DNA of 64,000 nucleotides from Prorocentrum cordatum (Eukaryota; Sar; Dinophyceae; Prorocentrales; Prorocentraceae). The translations under genes were made by a program, and so were the position numbers. Positions 45,520 to 56,100 of the stretch are shown here, piece after piece. Position 1 is the stretch's first letter. Every line of letters begins with the position of its first letter. A model generated the notes under the pieces. That model had not been told where the DNA came from and ran no database searches. It saw only the letters and a list, made by a program, of their open reading frames with translations. The stretch spans positions 418,768 to 482,767 of the forward strand of contig CAUYUJ010001381.1 of NCBI GenBank assembly GCA_963575745.1. Direction: 5' to 3'.

Positions 45520-47140
45520 TACCTCTACGACCACCCTTTGGGTGATAAGGAGTTTCGGGTGGGGGAACCATCGTCTCACTCAATCGATCTCGTGATCGAT
45601 CTCCTTACCGATCTCACTATCGATCACTATCTCACGATCGATCTCATTACCCATCTCAGTATTGATCTTGCTGTCGATCTCTCTGTCGATCTCACGATCG
45701 AACTCACGCATGATCTTCATCGATTTCACGATCGGTGTCAATACCGATCTCTCTATAGATCTCACTACCGGCCACCGACGGGACACAGACTGGGCATCAT
45801 TATCGATCGGAGGTCGGGGGGTGAGGTCGCAGTGGAACGGAGACCCCCAACCGGGAAATCGTTTCGTTTCGTTCGTGTCGTGCATGCGGGTGAGGCGAAG
45901 CTGCGTGGGCGCGCGAGAGGAATGAACCCACCGTTGCTAGGGCGAAGTCAAGACAAATGTTGCTCCTCCGCCTTCCGTCTGTCCGCCTTCGTCCGGCGGT
46001 GGCCCGCGGTGGCCCGTGGTGTCCCGTGGTGTCCCTTGGTGTCCCGTTGAGTGAGATCGATATTGAGATCGATAGTGAGATCGATAGTGAAGTGAGATCG
46101 ATAGTGAGATCGATGTGGTGTCCCGAGATGTCCCGTGGTGTCCTATGGTGTCCCGTTGAGTGAGATCGATCGTGATATTGATAGTGAGACCGATAGTGAG
46201 ATCGAGAAGTGTCCCGCGGTGTCCCGTGGTGTCCCGTGGTGTCCCGCGGTGCCCCTTGGTGTCCCGTTGAGTGAGATTGATGGTGAGATCGATATTGAGA
46301 TCGACAAGTATCCCGTGGTGTCCCGTGGTCCCCGTTGAGTGAGATCGATAGTGAGATCGATTGAGTCAGATGTTGGTTCCCCCCCTCTCCCCCCCCACAA
46401 CCTCTTTATCACCCGAAGGGTGGTCGTATAGGTATGATTCATTATCGTTCACATTCGATCGCTCTCACTCGATCGATCTCACTGTCAATTTCACTATCGG
46501 TCCCACAGTCGATCTCGATCTCAGTATCTGTCTCACTCACGATATTACTGTTGATCTCACTGTCGATCTCACTATCGACCTCACTGTCGATCTCACTGTC
46601 GACCCTATTATCGATCTCACCACCGATCTCACTATCGATCTCACTATCGGTCCCGCTACCGATCTCACTATCGACCTCACTATCGATTGCACTATCGATG
46701 CAACTATCGATCTCACTATCGATCTCACTGCTGCTCGCACGATCGATGCAACTACCGATCTCACCTTCGACCTCACTATCGATCCAATCATCGATCTCAC
46801 TACCGATCTCACCACATCTCGGTCGTCATCGATCTCACGATCGATCGGGACACCACGGCGGGACACCGCGGGACACCACGGGACACCACGGGACACCACG
46901 GGACACTACGAGACACCATCGGAACACCCTTGCGGGACACCTCGGAAGACCCTCAGGACAACGCGCGACACCACGGCGGGACACCCCCAGGCACCGCGCG
47001 CCCACCCGGACTTTTCCAACCGAATCGCCCCAGCAACGGCGGGATCATTTCTCTCGCGCGCCCGCGCAGCTTCGCCTCGCCCGCCGCACGCACGACACGA
47101 ACACGAAACCGAAGCCGATTTTCCAGTGGGGGACTCTCCG
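45520..47140. repeat. Large inverted repeat made of 12-bp and 10-bp arrays
   Basis: The left side has a conserved ~115-base arm (45835-45950), GTGTCCCGTG units (46000-46330) and GAGATCGATAGT units (46045-46360). It is mirrored on the right by TCACTATCGATC units (46440-46850), GGGACACCAC units (46855-46990) and a reverse-complementary ~115-base arm (47025-47140). Two copies of a flanking element with ATCACCC(A/G)AAGGGTGGTCGT lie near 45525-45555 (minus orientation) and 46408-46432 (plus), the latter near the symmetry centre. Confidence 0.75.
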
Positions 47141-48587
47141 TCCCAACCTCCGAATCGGCTACAAGCCTGGGATTACGAGAGGTTCTTGTCGTGTCGACGC
47201 GGCGGCGGCTCCGGCGCGGAAGATCAAGGCTGAACGCCGTCAAAGGCCCACAAGCTGCCGATGTCGCACCCCCTGCACTGCCGGAGGGCCGGGGTCGCTC
47301 AAGGCTGACTGATCCATGCGGTCGCAGAAACGAGAGCGCAGGCCGTCAACACACGAACCCGCCGGACAAGCAAGACGCTGAGATGAGGATCGCTTCGGGC
47401 TCAGGCGGGGCTCGGGCCGATTCTTGCGTCAAGGCCTGGGAGCCCATTCGAAGCCGAGGCTCGCCGTTGCCAGAAAAACGCCCCCTTCGCTCCTCGCTCC
47501 AGTCTCCCTTGTGGCAGCGCCATGGCTGCACTCTCGCGCGCATGTGCTCGGCGGACCCCGCGGCTCTGCCCGTGCCGCCCCCCGGCCCGCGGGCTCGTGC
47601 GGGGACGGCGGGCTCGTGGGAGCGCCGCCCCTCCCTCCGCGCAGGCTTCTTCTCCGACGAGGAGGCGCGCCCTGTGCCACTTGTGATGTTCCAGCCTGCT
47701 TCAGCCTGAGCCACCGGAAATAATGTCGAGCACCAGGAAGGTACCGAAACTGGAGGGTTTTTGCACGGGTCGGGCCCTGGGAGGCGAGTCTCGTTCCACC
47801 CTGTTTCGATACTTTTCGGGGTGCTCGAAATTATTTCTGGGATTTGGTCCTCAAGTACGATGGGAGCAACATAAGCCTTGTACCTTCCCTGCTGCTGCTC
47901 TCGCGTCTCATCTCTTCCCTCTGCCGGCGCGAAGCAGAGGGGGGTCGGGGGGGCGCGAGAGGGGCGGCGTTCCAAGGCAGCCTGTAGGGTTTCTCAAAAG
48001 GCCGGGGGCCTTCTCAGAATCCTCGCTTCCTAGGGGCCTTCTCTGTCGCCCGCCAGGCGATTTCTAAGAATGCCCCCTCTTTCTAGTCCTAAGGGCCTCT
48101 CTGGCCTTCTCAGACGGCCGCCCCCGTCGCGCCACCCCTTCATGCGCACGGCCAGTCTTTCGTCATCTTCATCTCTGAGGTTCGGGGTTCGATGCTCGAA
48201 GATCGAGGCCTGTGGACGTTCCTCGCCCTTCTTGGGCCTCCACGGGCGCCTTCGTGGCCACGTTTGATTTCTCTCTGAACTCAGACTGGGACACTTATGT
48301 CTGGACGTTGTTCTCTGACCCCTGGACCCGTAGACCTCGGAGACTTCGCTGAGAGTAGCAAAAACACTTACCGCCAACCCGCATAGTAAGGATTAACGAC
48401 TTTCCAAGATTACCCTTGCATCCTTGCCCCTTCGGCCCATCCTTGGCTGCTTTCGCTGGCCGCGCCCCGCTCGCAAATTGTCGACATGGCCTTCCGAGGC
48501 CCTTGGGGTCTGAAACTCTTCGTTTGGGAGGGTTGTGATCCCTTGTCTCTTATTGCGACATTCAAGACGCTCCGCGTATCCCCACCA
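47141..48587. other. Region without supported gene
   Basis: Open frames occur on both strands, including a 209-codon minus frame (47346-47975), but composition is that of GC-rich chance frames and no domain was recognised. The last 400 bases may include the retrotransposon's 5' LTR; this cannot be tested because the 3' LTR is outside the window. Confidence 0.3.
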
Positions 48588-48623
48588 GCCGTAGCCCTTT
48601 GGCTCAAGCCGTCTCGGCTCGAG
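48588..48623 (+). other. Spliced-leader-like relic, possibly two in tandem
   Basis: At 48588-48608 the sequence begins GCCGTAGCCC and ends TTTGGCTCAAG. It differs from the conserved 22-nt dinoflagellate spliced leader by about one deletion and one substitution. It is followed immediately by CCGTCTCGGCTCGAG (48609-48623), which keeps CCGT at the start and GGCTC-AG at the end and may be a second, shortened copy. No GT donor follows directly, so this is not a spliced-leader RNA gene. It lies ~400 bases before the gag start, in the same orientation. Confidence 0.5.
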
Positions 48624-49005
48624 CCCGCCCCTGGTTCAGGTGCGGCGCCCGGGCCGCGCGCATGTCCGCCCCCGGCGCGGCGCTGTCCGGCGCTGCCTCG
48701 CGCCGGCGCCAGCGGCTGGCGGCGGCCGCCCGCTGGGCCCCGCCCGGCCTGGCCTCGGCGGCCAGTCCTGCTGCTGCTGCCGCGGCCGCCGCCTCTCGCC
48801 CTGAGGCCGGCGCGCCGGCGGCGGCTGGCGGCGGCGGCCCCGCTGGCGCGGCCGACTTTAAACGGAGAAGGTTAAAGGCGAGGTATAAATCGAGCATGTA
48901 CCGCTGCCGTGCCTGGCTCAAGCCGGGCCCGGCCAAATATATGACTGTGCCTCACTGAGGCGCACGACTTGCATCAGAGATCGGAAAATACCTTTTCCAT
49001 TGACG

Positions 49006-52000
49006 ATGCCCATCCTATCCTTTACTCCAGATCCCATGCTTCGTCTTGCACTCTTGCTCATGCGATATGAGCCAAAGCCTGGGATATGGCAACGCTTAAA
49101 GCGTAACACATACCTAAGCTTACCAGCTTGTTTTCGACTTGGTAGCGGAGCTGGCTACACTCTCGTGTGGCTGGCTCTCGCTCTGATTCCTGTAATCCAC
49201 GGCACAACTTGGTGGACTACTACTACGGTGGAATACCATGTTGCGCCGGCTCTGCGAGGAGCGGAGCCAGTCCGCGATCGAGCTAGCGGGGCAACCCGCG
49301 AACTCGAGACGCTCTCTCCTACTTCACTGCGCTACTTCACTCCCGACTTCCACCAGATGCCAATCGGCAACTCGATCGAGAACGTGGTCACCCTGCGGGG
49401 CTACCCGCAGCGGGGCCACCTGCATCCCGTGCCAGTCAGGCGCCTCACGGCTACTACGCCAGAGCCTGACAAACCACAGCCTAAACCAATCACCGAAGCC
49501 GAAATGCACATGCATTGGATCAAGATAACTATATTCGGCATTCTGTGGGTAATAATGGGATGTGCTGTGGGATACATGCGGCAGGGGATGGACGACACGC
49601 GTACTACTGGCCCTTCATGGGACCCTGCCGGTACTACGCCTTTTCGCGAATACGTTCGCGAAGTACATGCATGGTTAAACGTAACGAGTGGCAATATGAC
49701 ACCACCACAACAAGCTGCAGCACTACAACGAGGCCTTCAAGGTCTGGCTCGTCGTATCGCCATGCAGGTCCCCTCCCAGATCATCAATTATGGTGTAACT
49801 GTCAATGGACAGCCAACGGATGCAGTAACATATATACTGTACTTACTGAGCACCAAATTTGAAAATCTGGAAGATGAGCGCCAGCTCAACTCTGGCACTG
49901 CCCTTATCGACTTCCGCGTCGAAAGGGGCGAGCGAATCGACTCAGTATTAGCTCGATTCGAGATGGCCCGTGACGAGGCTAACTCTGTTGGCTTTGTCAT
50001 CCCCAACTTTCAGATCCTAACGCTGATTCTCTTCAGAGCGTTAGGCGTTGGCGCGTCACGAGCCCAACACCTGCTTGAGCCCTTCAATCATCAGATGCCC
50101 CGAACACAAGCAGACTATGACAGGCTGCTGACCAGGATGAGGAACTACGGACATGTTGCCGAGCGCTCTCCTGGCAACATAGCGGGTATCTTCACAGGGC
50201 ACCACTCACATGCAGGTGTCTACGCCACGACTGCGGGGTCACCCGCTGGTCCTGGCGAGCCAAATCCCTGGGCTGACCCAGCCGATATGCCCAACGAGGC
50301 CACTGCCCTTTTAGGGCAGACTGGCCAGGCATCGGCAGAGGCAGCTGAGGCGAACGCCTGGTCGAACTACTCGCCAGGCGCCGCCTACACTGCAAGCCCG
50401 CCCTCGGGCACAACCCTCTGGGGCCAAGCGGAGTCATCCGCTCAAGGGTCTCAGCCACCCTCACCGTTTGAATCTGGCACTGACACGGATACCTCATCTG
50501 ACGATGAGCACAATGGCATAGTCTCTGCTGGTAATGACTACCCAGCGGATGACACTCACCTCTCTGAACAACAAAGAGCGGAAGCCGCCTTTATGGCTTA
50601 TCGCAAATCAAAACGCCGTTGGAGGCGCTTTATGAAGAAACCAGTCAGAAAGGTGAGACGTGCAGTACGCCGACATTTCAAACGATTTGGAAAGGGTCGT
50701 GGCAAAGGGGGTCGCAGACGCCGTATGCATGGTAGGGGTATTACTGCTTTCCTCACGTCCTTAACTGATATGGCTTTTGAAGAAGTTCTTATCGGAGGCA
50801 AAGGTCGGGGTCACAGGCGGACCTCCGGTAAGGGAAAAGGGCGGAGGGGCAACCCTAGGGACGCTTCTGGCAATACTATGAAGTGTCATACATGCGGTAG
50901 CACAGAGCATTTGCGCGATCAATGCCCGAAGGGGAAAGGAAAGGGATCCGTACATTTGGCTCAAAATTCTTTTATGGATGACATAGATTACATTGACTAC
51001 GAGTTTTACGTCAATCCAGAAGCGGCTCCCGCCGCGGGCTCCTCCACGTATTACGTGATGGCCCGCTACGCTGAAGCAACTGTAGCCCTGGAAGACTACG
51101 CAGTGACCCTCTTCGACGAGTTCCACGGCTGGGACGAGGTCGACGAGGTCGCGTACAATGCTTGGTTCGGTCTTCCAGCGGGGCCACCCGCCGGCGACGA
51201 GGTCTCCGAAGCCGAGACCGTCCCGGCAACAGAGGAAGAACTCACCGCCGTGCTGGCCCCGCAAGTGATTGGCATGCCGTTGCTGCCAAATCCTTCGTGG
51301 GCTGGTTCGGAGGCGGGAGACGCCGATGACGAAATGCGGGGCCATCCCGCGTATTCCGACTCCGAAGAAGCCGAAGAAGATTATAAGGACATGCTCCAAG
51401 AGCAGGTCTCAGAAGCAATCCGACTCCTGAGTGCGCCAGCACATCAGCAGATAACCATGAACGAACTGCTGTCACACCCAGGAGCTGCACGTCTACGTCC
51501 ATACTTGGATTCGGACATGTCAGCATCTCAGATGCTGACAGCACTCCAAGCTCTAGCGGGGTCACCCGCCGAAGAGACGCCAGACGCAACAGCGGGGCCA
51601 CCCGCTTGGTCTATGGATGTATTCATGCAAGGTTGTGATCAAATGGACATTAACGACCTCACGATGGAGCAGTTAAACGACATCGGGTACTTCAGAAGCC
51701 CGTATCAAAACGTGTTCATGGTCCAGGACAGCTCAGAGGACTCGGAGGACATGCGCTACGCCAAGAGGGACAGACGACCGTCGCCTCCCCGAGACTCAGA
51801 GCATGACGATCAAAGGCCAATGGCACGCGGTAGTGCGTCAGCGGGGCCAGCCCGCAGAAGGAGCCGTTCAGCTCCCAGACGCCCTACACATGATGAGTCG
51901 GGCTATCCATACAGTACTGAGCACTCCGTCGGAGTATCCGCTCAGCATGTGCCGGATTGGTACATCAAATGGTACCCCGGCTACTCGATGGACACGCTTC

Positions 52001-52998
52001 GCCACTGGTATTCTAAGGAGTACTGCACTAAAAGGGACGAAACTGGCGCGATAATACGTACCAAGGGTGGCAAGACCAAGACGCCAGAGGCTTGGGACAA
52101 AAGGGCTAAGAAACAGGAGATCATCAACGATCGCAAGACATACAGGAAACAAGTATGTCAGTGCGAGCCCTTCAAAGGTCACATGCGCAGGTGTCCGATG
52201 GACCGCCCCTCCAGGAGCCCTCATCACGGTGAGACCCCGTGGAATTGGTCTCATGGAGATGACGCTGGCAACGTCCATGATCCTAATAAGGAGGTCCCTG
52301 GAGGAGGAAAGCGCATCACCGAAGCCGATCGTGTCCCTATGACCGAAGAGGTGGCCAACATCGTCAGGGAAAATTGGGTACAGCTTCCCAATGACCATCG
52401 CCTCAAGGAATGGAACCGCCGATTCCATAAAGAGGCGGGGCCACCCGCAGGATCCAGTAAAGAGGCGGGGTCACCCGCAGGATCCAGCAAAGAAGCGGGG
52501 TCACCCGCAGACGCGGCGCCAGCCGCTGGGTCCGCGGACGACGATTGGATAGCTGTTGCATCTGCTGCTGGGTCCGCCGCCGGCACTGACCACACCGAAC
52601 TGAATGAAGAATGGGCGGCGGAAGACGGCTCAGAGAATCCATTCCCTGATGGATGCGCCTGCTGGTACTACAGCTCTTCGGCGCAGAAGTGGTTTTGCAC
52701 GAGGGTAATTCACCGCCATGAAAATGGCAAGTACAAGCTGGCCATAAAAGGTACTGCCGACATCGACCAGATGAGGCAGGTCATCCATGATCATGGCCAG
52801 CCAGAAGGCCCTCCTAGAGACCCTCCTGGTCCACAACCGGGCAAGGGCAGCAGACCACCTCCAAGACCTGAAGGTCACCGACTCCTGCGAAAAGGCACCC
52901 GCCCAAGAGCCCCGAAGGCACACATGGGCGGGCGAAGGCCAGAGGGATCGCCAAGACGGACGACCCTGAGCCGGCAGATCCTCCCGGTCTGTCCGTGA
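49006..52998 (+). CDS. gag: Gag-like protein with CCHC zinc knuckle
   Basis: I chose the ATG at 49006; the open frame extends two codons upstream to a TTG. Two hydrophobic segments in the first ~200 residues (YTLVWLALALIPVIHG; ITIFGILWVIMGCAVGYM) suggest membrane association, unusual for Gag. A helical capsid-like region (about 49650-50190) contains LDERQLN-type charged helices, FRVERGERIDSVLARFEMAR and ILFRALGV, as in copia-type Gag. A basic KGRGKGGRRRR region precedes a C-x2-C-x4-H-x4-C knuckle (50884-50925), expected to bind RNA. The C-terminal third holds CWYYSSSAQKWFCTRVIHR, which looks like a small beta-barrel. From about 52830 frame 3 appears to be the real continuation (KTDDPEPADPPGLSVTERKK), ending at TGA 53100-53102, so the TGA at 52996 is probably a frameshift product. 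Many AGPPA/AGSPA peptides come from embedded hairpins. Confidence 0.85.
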   Translation: MPILSFTPDPMLRLALLLMRYEPKPGIWQRLKRNTYLSLPACFRLGSGAGYTLVWLALALIPVIHGTTWWTTTTVEYHVAPALRGAEPVRDRASGATRELETLSPTSLRYFTPDFHQMPIGNSIENVVTLRGYPQRGHLHPVPVRRLTATTPEPDKPQPKPITEAEMHMHWIKITIFGILWVIMGCAVGYMRQGMDDTRTTGPSWDPAGTTPFREYVREVHAWLNVTSGNMTPPQQAAALQRGLQGLARRIAMQVPSQIINYGVTVNGQPTDAVTYILYLLSTKFENLEDERQLNSGTALIDFRVERGERIDSVLARFEMARDEANSVGFVIPNFQILTLILFRALGVGASRAQHLLEPFNHQMPRTQADYDRLLTRMRNYGHVAERSPGNIAGIFTGHHSHAGVYATTAGSPAGPGEPNPWADPADMPNEATALLGQTGQASAEAAEANAWSNYSPGAAYTASPPSGTTLWGQAESSAQGSQPPSPFESGTDTDTSSDDEHNGIVSAGNDYPADDTHLSEQQRAEAAFMAYRKSKRRWRRFMKKPVRKVRRAVRRHFKRFGKGRGKGGRRRRMHGRGITAFLTSLTDMAFEEVLIGGKGRGHRRTSGKGKGRRGNPRDASGNTMKCHTCGSTEHLRDQCPKGKGKGSVHLAQNSFMDDIDYIDYEFYVNPEAAPAAGSSTYYVMARYAEATVALEDYAVTLFDEFHGWDEVDEVAYNAWFGLPAGPPAGDEVSEAETVPATEEELTAVLAPQVIGMPLLPNPSWAGSEAGDADDEMRGHPAYSDSEEAEEDYKDMLQEQVSEAIRLLSAPAHQQITMNELLSHPGAARLRPYLDSDMSASQMLTALQALAGSPAEETPDATAGPPAWSMDVFMQGCDQMDINDLTMEQLNDIGYFRSPYQNVFMVQDSSEDSEDMRYAKRDRRPSPPRDSEHDDQRPMARGSASAGPARRRSRSAPRRPTHDESGYPYSTEHSVGVSAQHVPDWYIKWYPGYSMDTLRHWYSKEYCTKRDETGAIIRTKGGKTKTPEAWDKRAKKQEIINDRKTYRKQVCQCEPFKGHMRRCPMDRPSRSPHHGETPWNWSHGDDAGNVHDPNKEVPGGGKRITEADRVPMTEEVANIVRENWVQLPNDHRLKEWNRRFHKEAGPPAGSSKEAGSPAGSSKEAGSPADAAPAAGSADDDWIAVASAAGSAAGTDHTELNEEWAAEDGSENPFPDGCACWYYSSSAQKWFCTRVIHRHENGKYKLAIKGTADIDQMRQVIHDHGQPEGPPRDPPGPQPGKGSRPPPRPEGHRLLRKGTRPRAPKAHMGGRRPEGSPRRTTLSRQILPVCP

Positions 52999-53162
52999 CA
53001 GAGAGGAAGAAGGCTTTTGCTGGACCATCGACCCCGATGCCACAGGCGACCCAAGGCGATGTCAAGGACGAAGTTCGCGACAAGCCTCAGGCAGCTTTCT
53101 GAGGTGACTGGACTCCAACTCTGCATCAGCCGCGCCTTGCACCACGACCAGGCTCGGCACGA

Positions 53163-56100
53163 ATGAAAGCGCAGCCGAAGCCCGAAGCTGGGATGAGGTC
53201 GGTGCGGGCAGAAGCGGCCGCCAAGGCTAAGGAGGACAAGGGCTCTGCGGGGCCACCCGCTAAAGCGGCGCCAGCCGTAGCAGCGGGGACACCCGCAGAA
53301 GGCACTCTCTCAAGGGAAGAACGCTTCAGAGTCCTCAAAGAATTTGGCGACCAACAGAAACTAACCGATGATGCAGCTGCTGACGAAGGTCACCCGAACC
53401 CTGGCGCGGAGTCATCCGCAGGAGCTGCCTCGCCAGCCGCAGGCTCTGCTGGGCCACCCGTTAAAGCGCCGCCAGCGGCATTAGCGGGGCCACCCGCACA
53501 CGGGCAGCCAGTAATGTCTGTTCTTAGGAACATCCCTCTGGGAGCCATCGAATACTGGCAAGGCATTGAAGGCAAAGGCCCGAAGCGCACCATAAACCCA
53601 CGAGTCACTCCAGACGATACTGACCGATACGAGGTCATTAATTGTCCTGATCGTCGTAACTTCGAGTGCCGCAACGACTGGGAACGTGAACAACAAACCG
53701 TGGGAAATATGTTGCGAGACAGGCCGCCACTACGCGTTGCGCAGCATAAAGCAGAGCTCCTGAAGGTCATGGAGAGGTTCGGCATGGATCCGACTTTGCC
53801 GCGTGAAGGGCAGATGACCAAGGTGTCAATATGGTTTTCTACAGCCCTACGCCACAGTCCATATTGGAAGGACGGATTCAGCCGACACTTCGAAAAGATC
53901 AGCACTTTCGATCCATACGATGGCTGGGTTGTCGTTGACGATCTGCTGACAAACTGGACTGAAAATGATCAGTGGAAAGGCTATCGTGAAATGCACGAGG
54001 TGCTGATCAAGGGCAGGCCCCACACGTCATACGTGTATTGGGTGCTGCTAAACTGCTGTGAGATGATTGACCATCACGGCATGCAGAAGGGCAGGCTCCA
54101 GATGAAGTGCGTTGAGGACAGCATGCTGCTGCCTCCCAGGTTTCGACCAAAGGCACGCAGGCCACAGTACTTCATCAGAGCCACGAACGGCCACAGCAGT
54201 CCAGGCATCCACTGTCCCGAGTCGCTGTACAAGCCGATCACAACATGGATGAAAGAACCAGACGACCCAGTATATTTCATCCACGGGACACAGTGGGAGT
54301 ATGTCAAGGACATTCTTGCTAATGGCCTTTCATGCCTCGCACAGGACAACCCTAAGAGGAAGGGGGGGCGCCAATTTGTGCACGGCTGCCCCTACCTCCC
54401 GGGCGACCCGAGGATTCAATCGGGCATCCGTCCTGACTCGGAGGTGCTCATATTCTGCAGCATCAACAAGATGCTGTCCAGTGGCTTCTCCCTATGGAGA
54501 TCAGCAAATGACATAGTCATGACACGAGGCCACGACGGACGTATACCGCCCGATCATATCCTCCAGATTGTGAGCATTGCGAAATATCGGGTCGGCGAAG
54601 CCTGGAGCAATCCGCTGGCTTATGACAAGTCGCGGAGGCGGGGCCAACCCGCGGACAGGATTCGCACCGATGACTACCTGCCACTTAAAATGTGTGACAG
54701 AACTCTGGGTGTAATGGAAGATCACGCCATGTACCTAAAGGGCTGGACTAAGACGGACGGTCGTCCATTCAATTTGGTCATGACCGAGCAAGATGTTGCT
54801 CCACGACCGTACGACACACAGACAGTCCTCATGATGAATGCCCAGGAGGACGAGGTCATGCCTGAAGCGGGGCCACCCGCAGGTGCGGGGACACCCGCGG
54901 TAGACACCTCGGACGGTTCATGGCAACAAGTGGTCACACCAGTAGCAACGGTAGCATCTCCTTGGAGGCCGGACCAGCAGTCATGGGTCCAGGCCCTCAA
55001 CAGCCATTTGACATCAGCCGACGTCTCTGGACTAACCGATCAGCTATACCGTGCTGACCCGTGGGCGGTGCATACAGGTATCCAAGACGCACAGCAGAGG
55101 AACCTGCGCCCTCCTGCGGGGCCACCAGGCGTCCTAGGACCACAACCACAACGCCCTCCGCAGCAAGCTGGAGGTGCGAGGTTTGTCCCTATGGGCGGTT
55201 CAGATGGTGGCTCGCCGTTTCGGACTCCGCCGTCTGAAACGAGCGAGAACAGCTTGTGGCAAAGACTCCAGGCGATTCGCGGGAATCCGGCGCTCGCAGC
55301 AGCACTCCAGGCAACCACTCCCTTTGGCACTCCGAGGGGTAGTGAAGGAGGAGTGGCTGCGGGGACACCCGCCGAGCGAACGCCTGCGGAGTCACTCGCA
55401 CATGCGGGGCCACCCGCTGACGGACAGCAGGGTTCAGACTACGAACGTCGGGCAGCCAACTTGAGAGCACAGGCTACCTTTCTGCAGCAACAAGCTGATA
55501 GAGTGCCCAGCCTGTTGCGGAACCGCAACATAGATGTTACGAATCATGGCGACTTTCGGCCTCTCTGGAGCTGGACTTCTGAAGATGCTCCAAATGCTGA
55601 TCCCACGAATCCATATCGACAGGTGTTTATTCCAGGAATAGCATCACACCCAATATATGGATGGGACAATCATGGACCAGCAGAGGCACAGGCCATGGAC
55701 GCGCCGATGTACCCGGAGTACTACGCGCAGATGAATAACACTCCTATGATTGCGGGGCCACCTGCGAACGAATACACTCGGAATCTTGCCAATGAGATGT
55801 TTCGTTTGCAGTTTACACGAGCGGTCGATGCGCAGTCTATGCCGCACTACGCCTACATGCCCACGCCGACGGACCCCGAGACCGTGGTTCAGCCAGCTGG
55901 TCTCGCGGTGCCAGCCGCTATGGGCAGCATGCCAGACTACATCCGCGACGTGCACGACACGCAGCAGGCGATACTGGCATCTAGGCAGCAGGCTCGGGAC
56001 AACGCCAGGCTGCGCCAACAACGCGCGATCCAGAGAAGGATCGAGCGTGAAAACCAAGCGGGGACACCCGCAGACGCGGGGCCACCCGCTGAACGGACAG

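Noticed and set aside
47346-47975. 209-codon minus-strand frame
   Set aside because: Composition is typical of GC-rich chance frames, no motif, and overlapping plus-strand frames look the same.
48588-48608. Functional spliced-leader RNA gene
   Set aside because: No GT donor directly follows the leader-like sequence and no snRNA-like Sm site was seen; a relic is more likely.
48599-48958. 119-codon Ala/Arg-rich frame just before gag
   Set aside because: It starts at a non-ATG codon inside the leader-like relic and is GC-driven low complexity; no domain.
48888-48985. TATA-like word (GGTATAAATC) and a primer-binding-site-like word (TTGCATCAGAG) before gag
   Set aside because: Both are short and dinoflagellates generally lack canonical TATA boxes. 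Without the 3' LTR or the host tRNA sequence neither can be supported.
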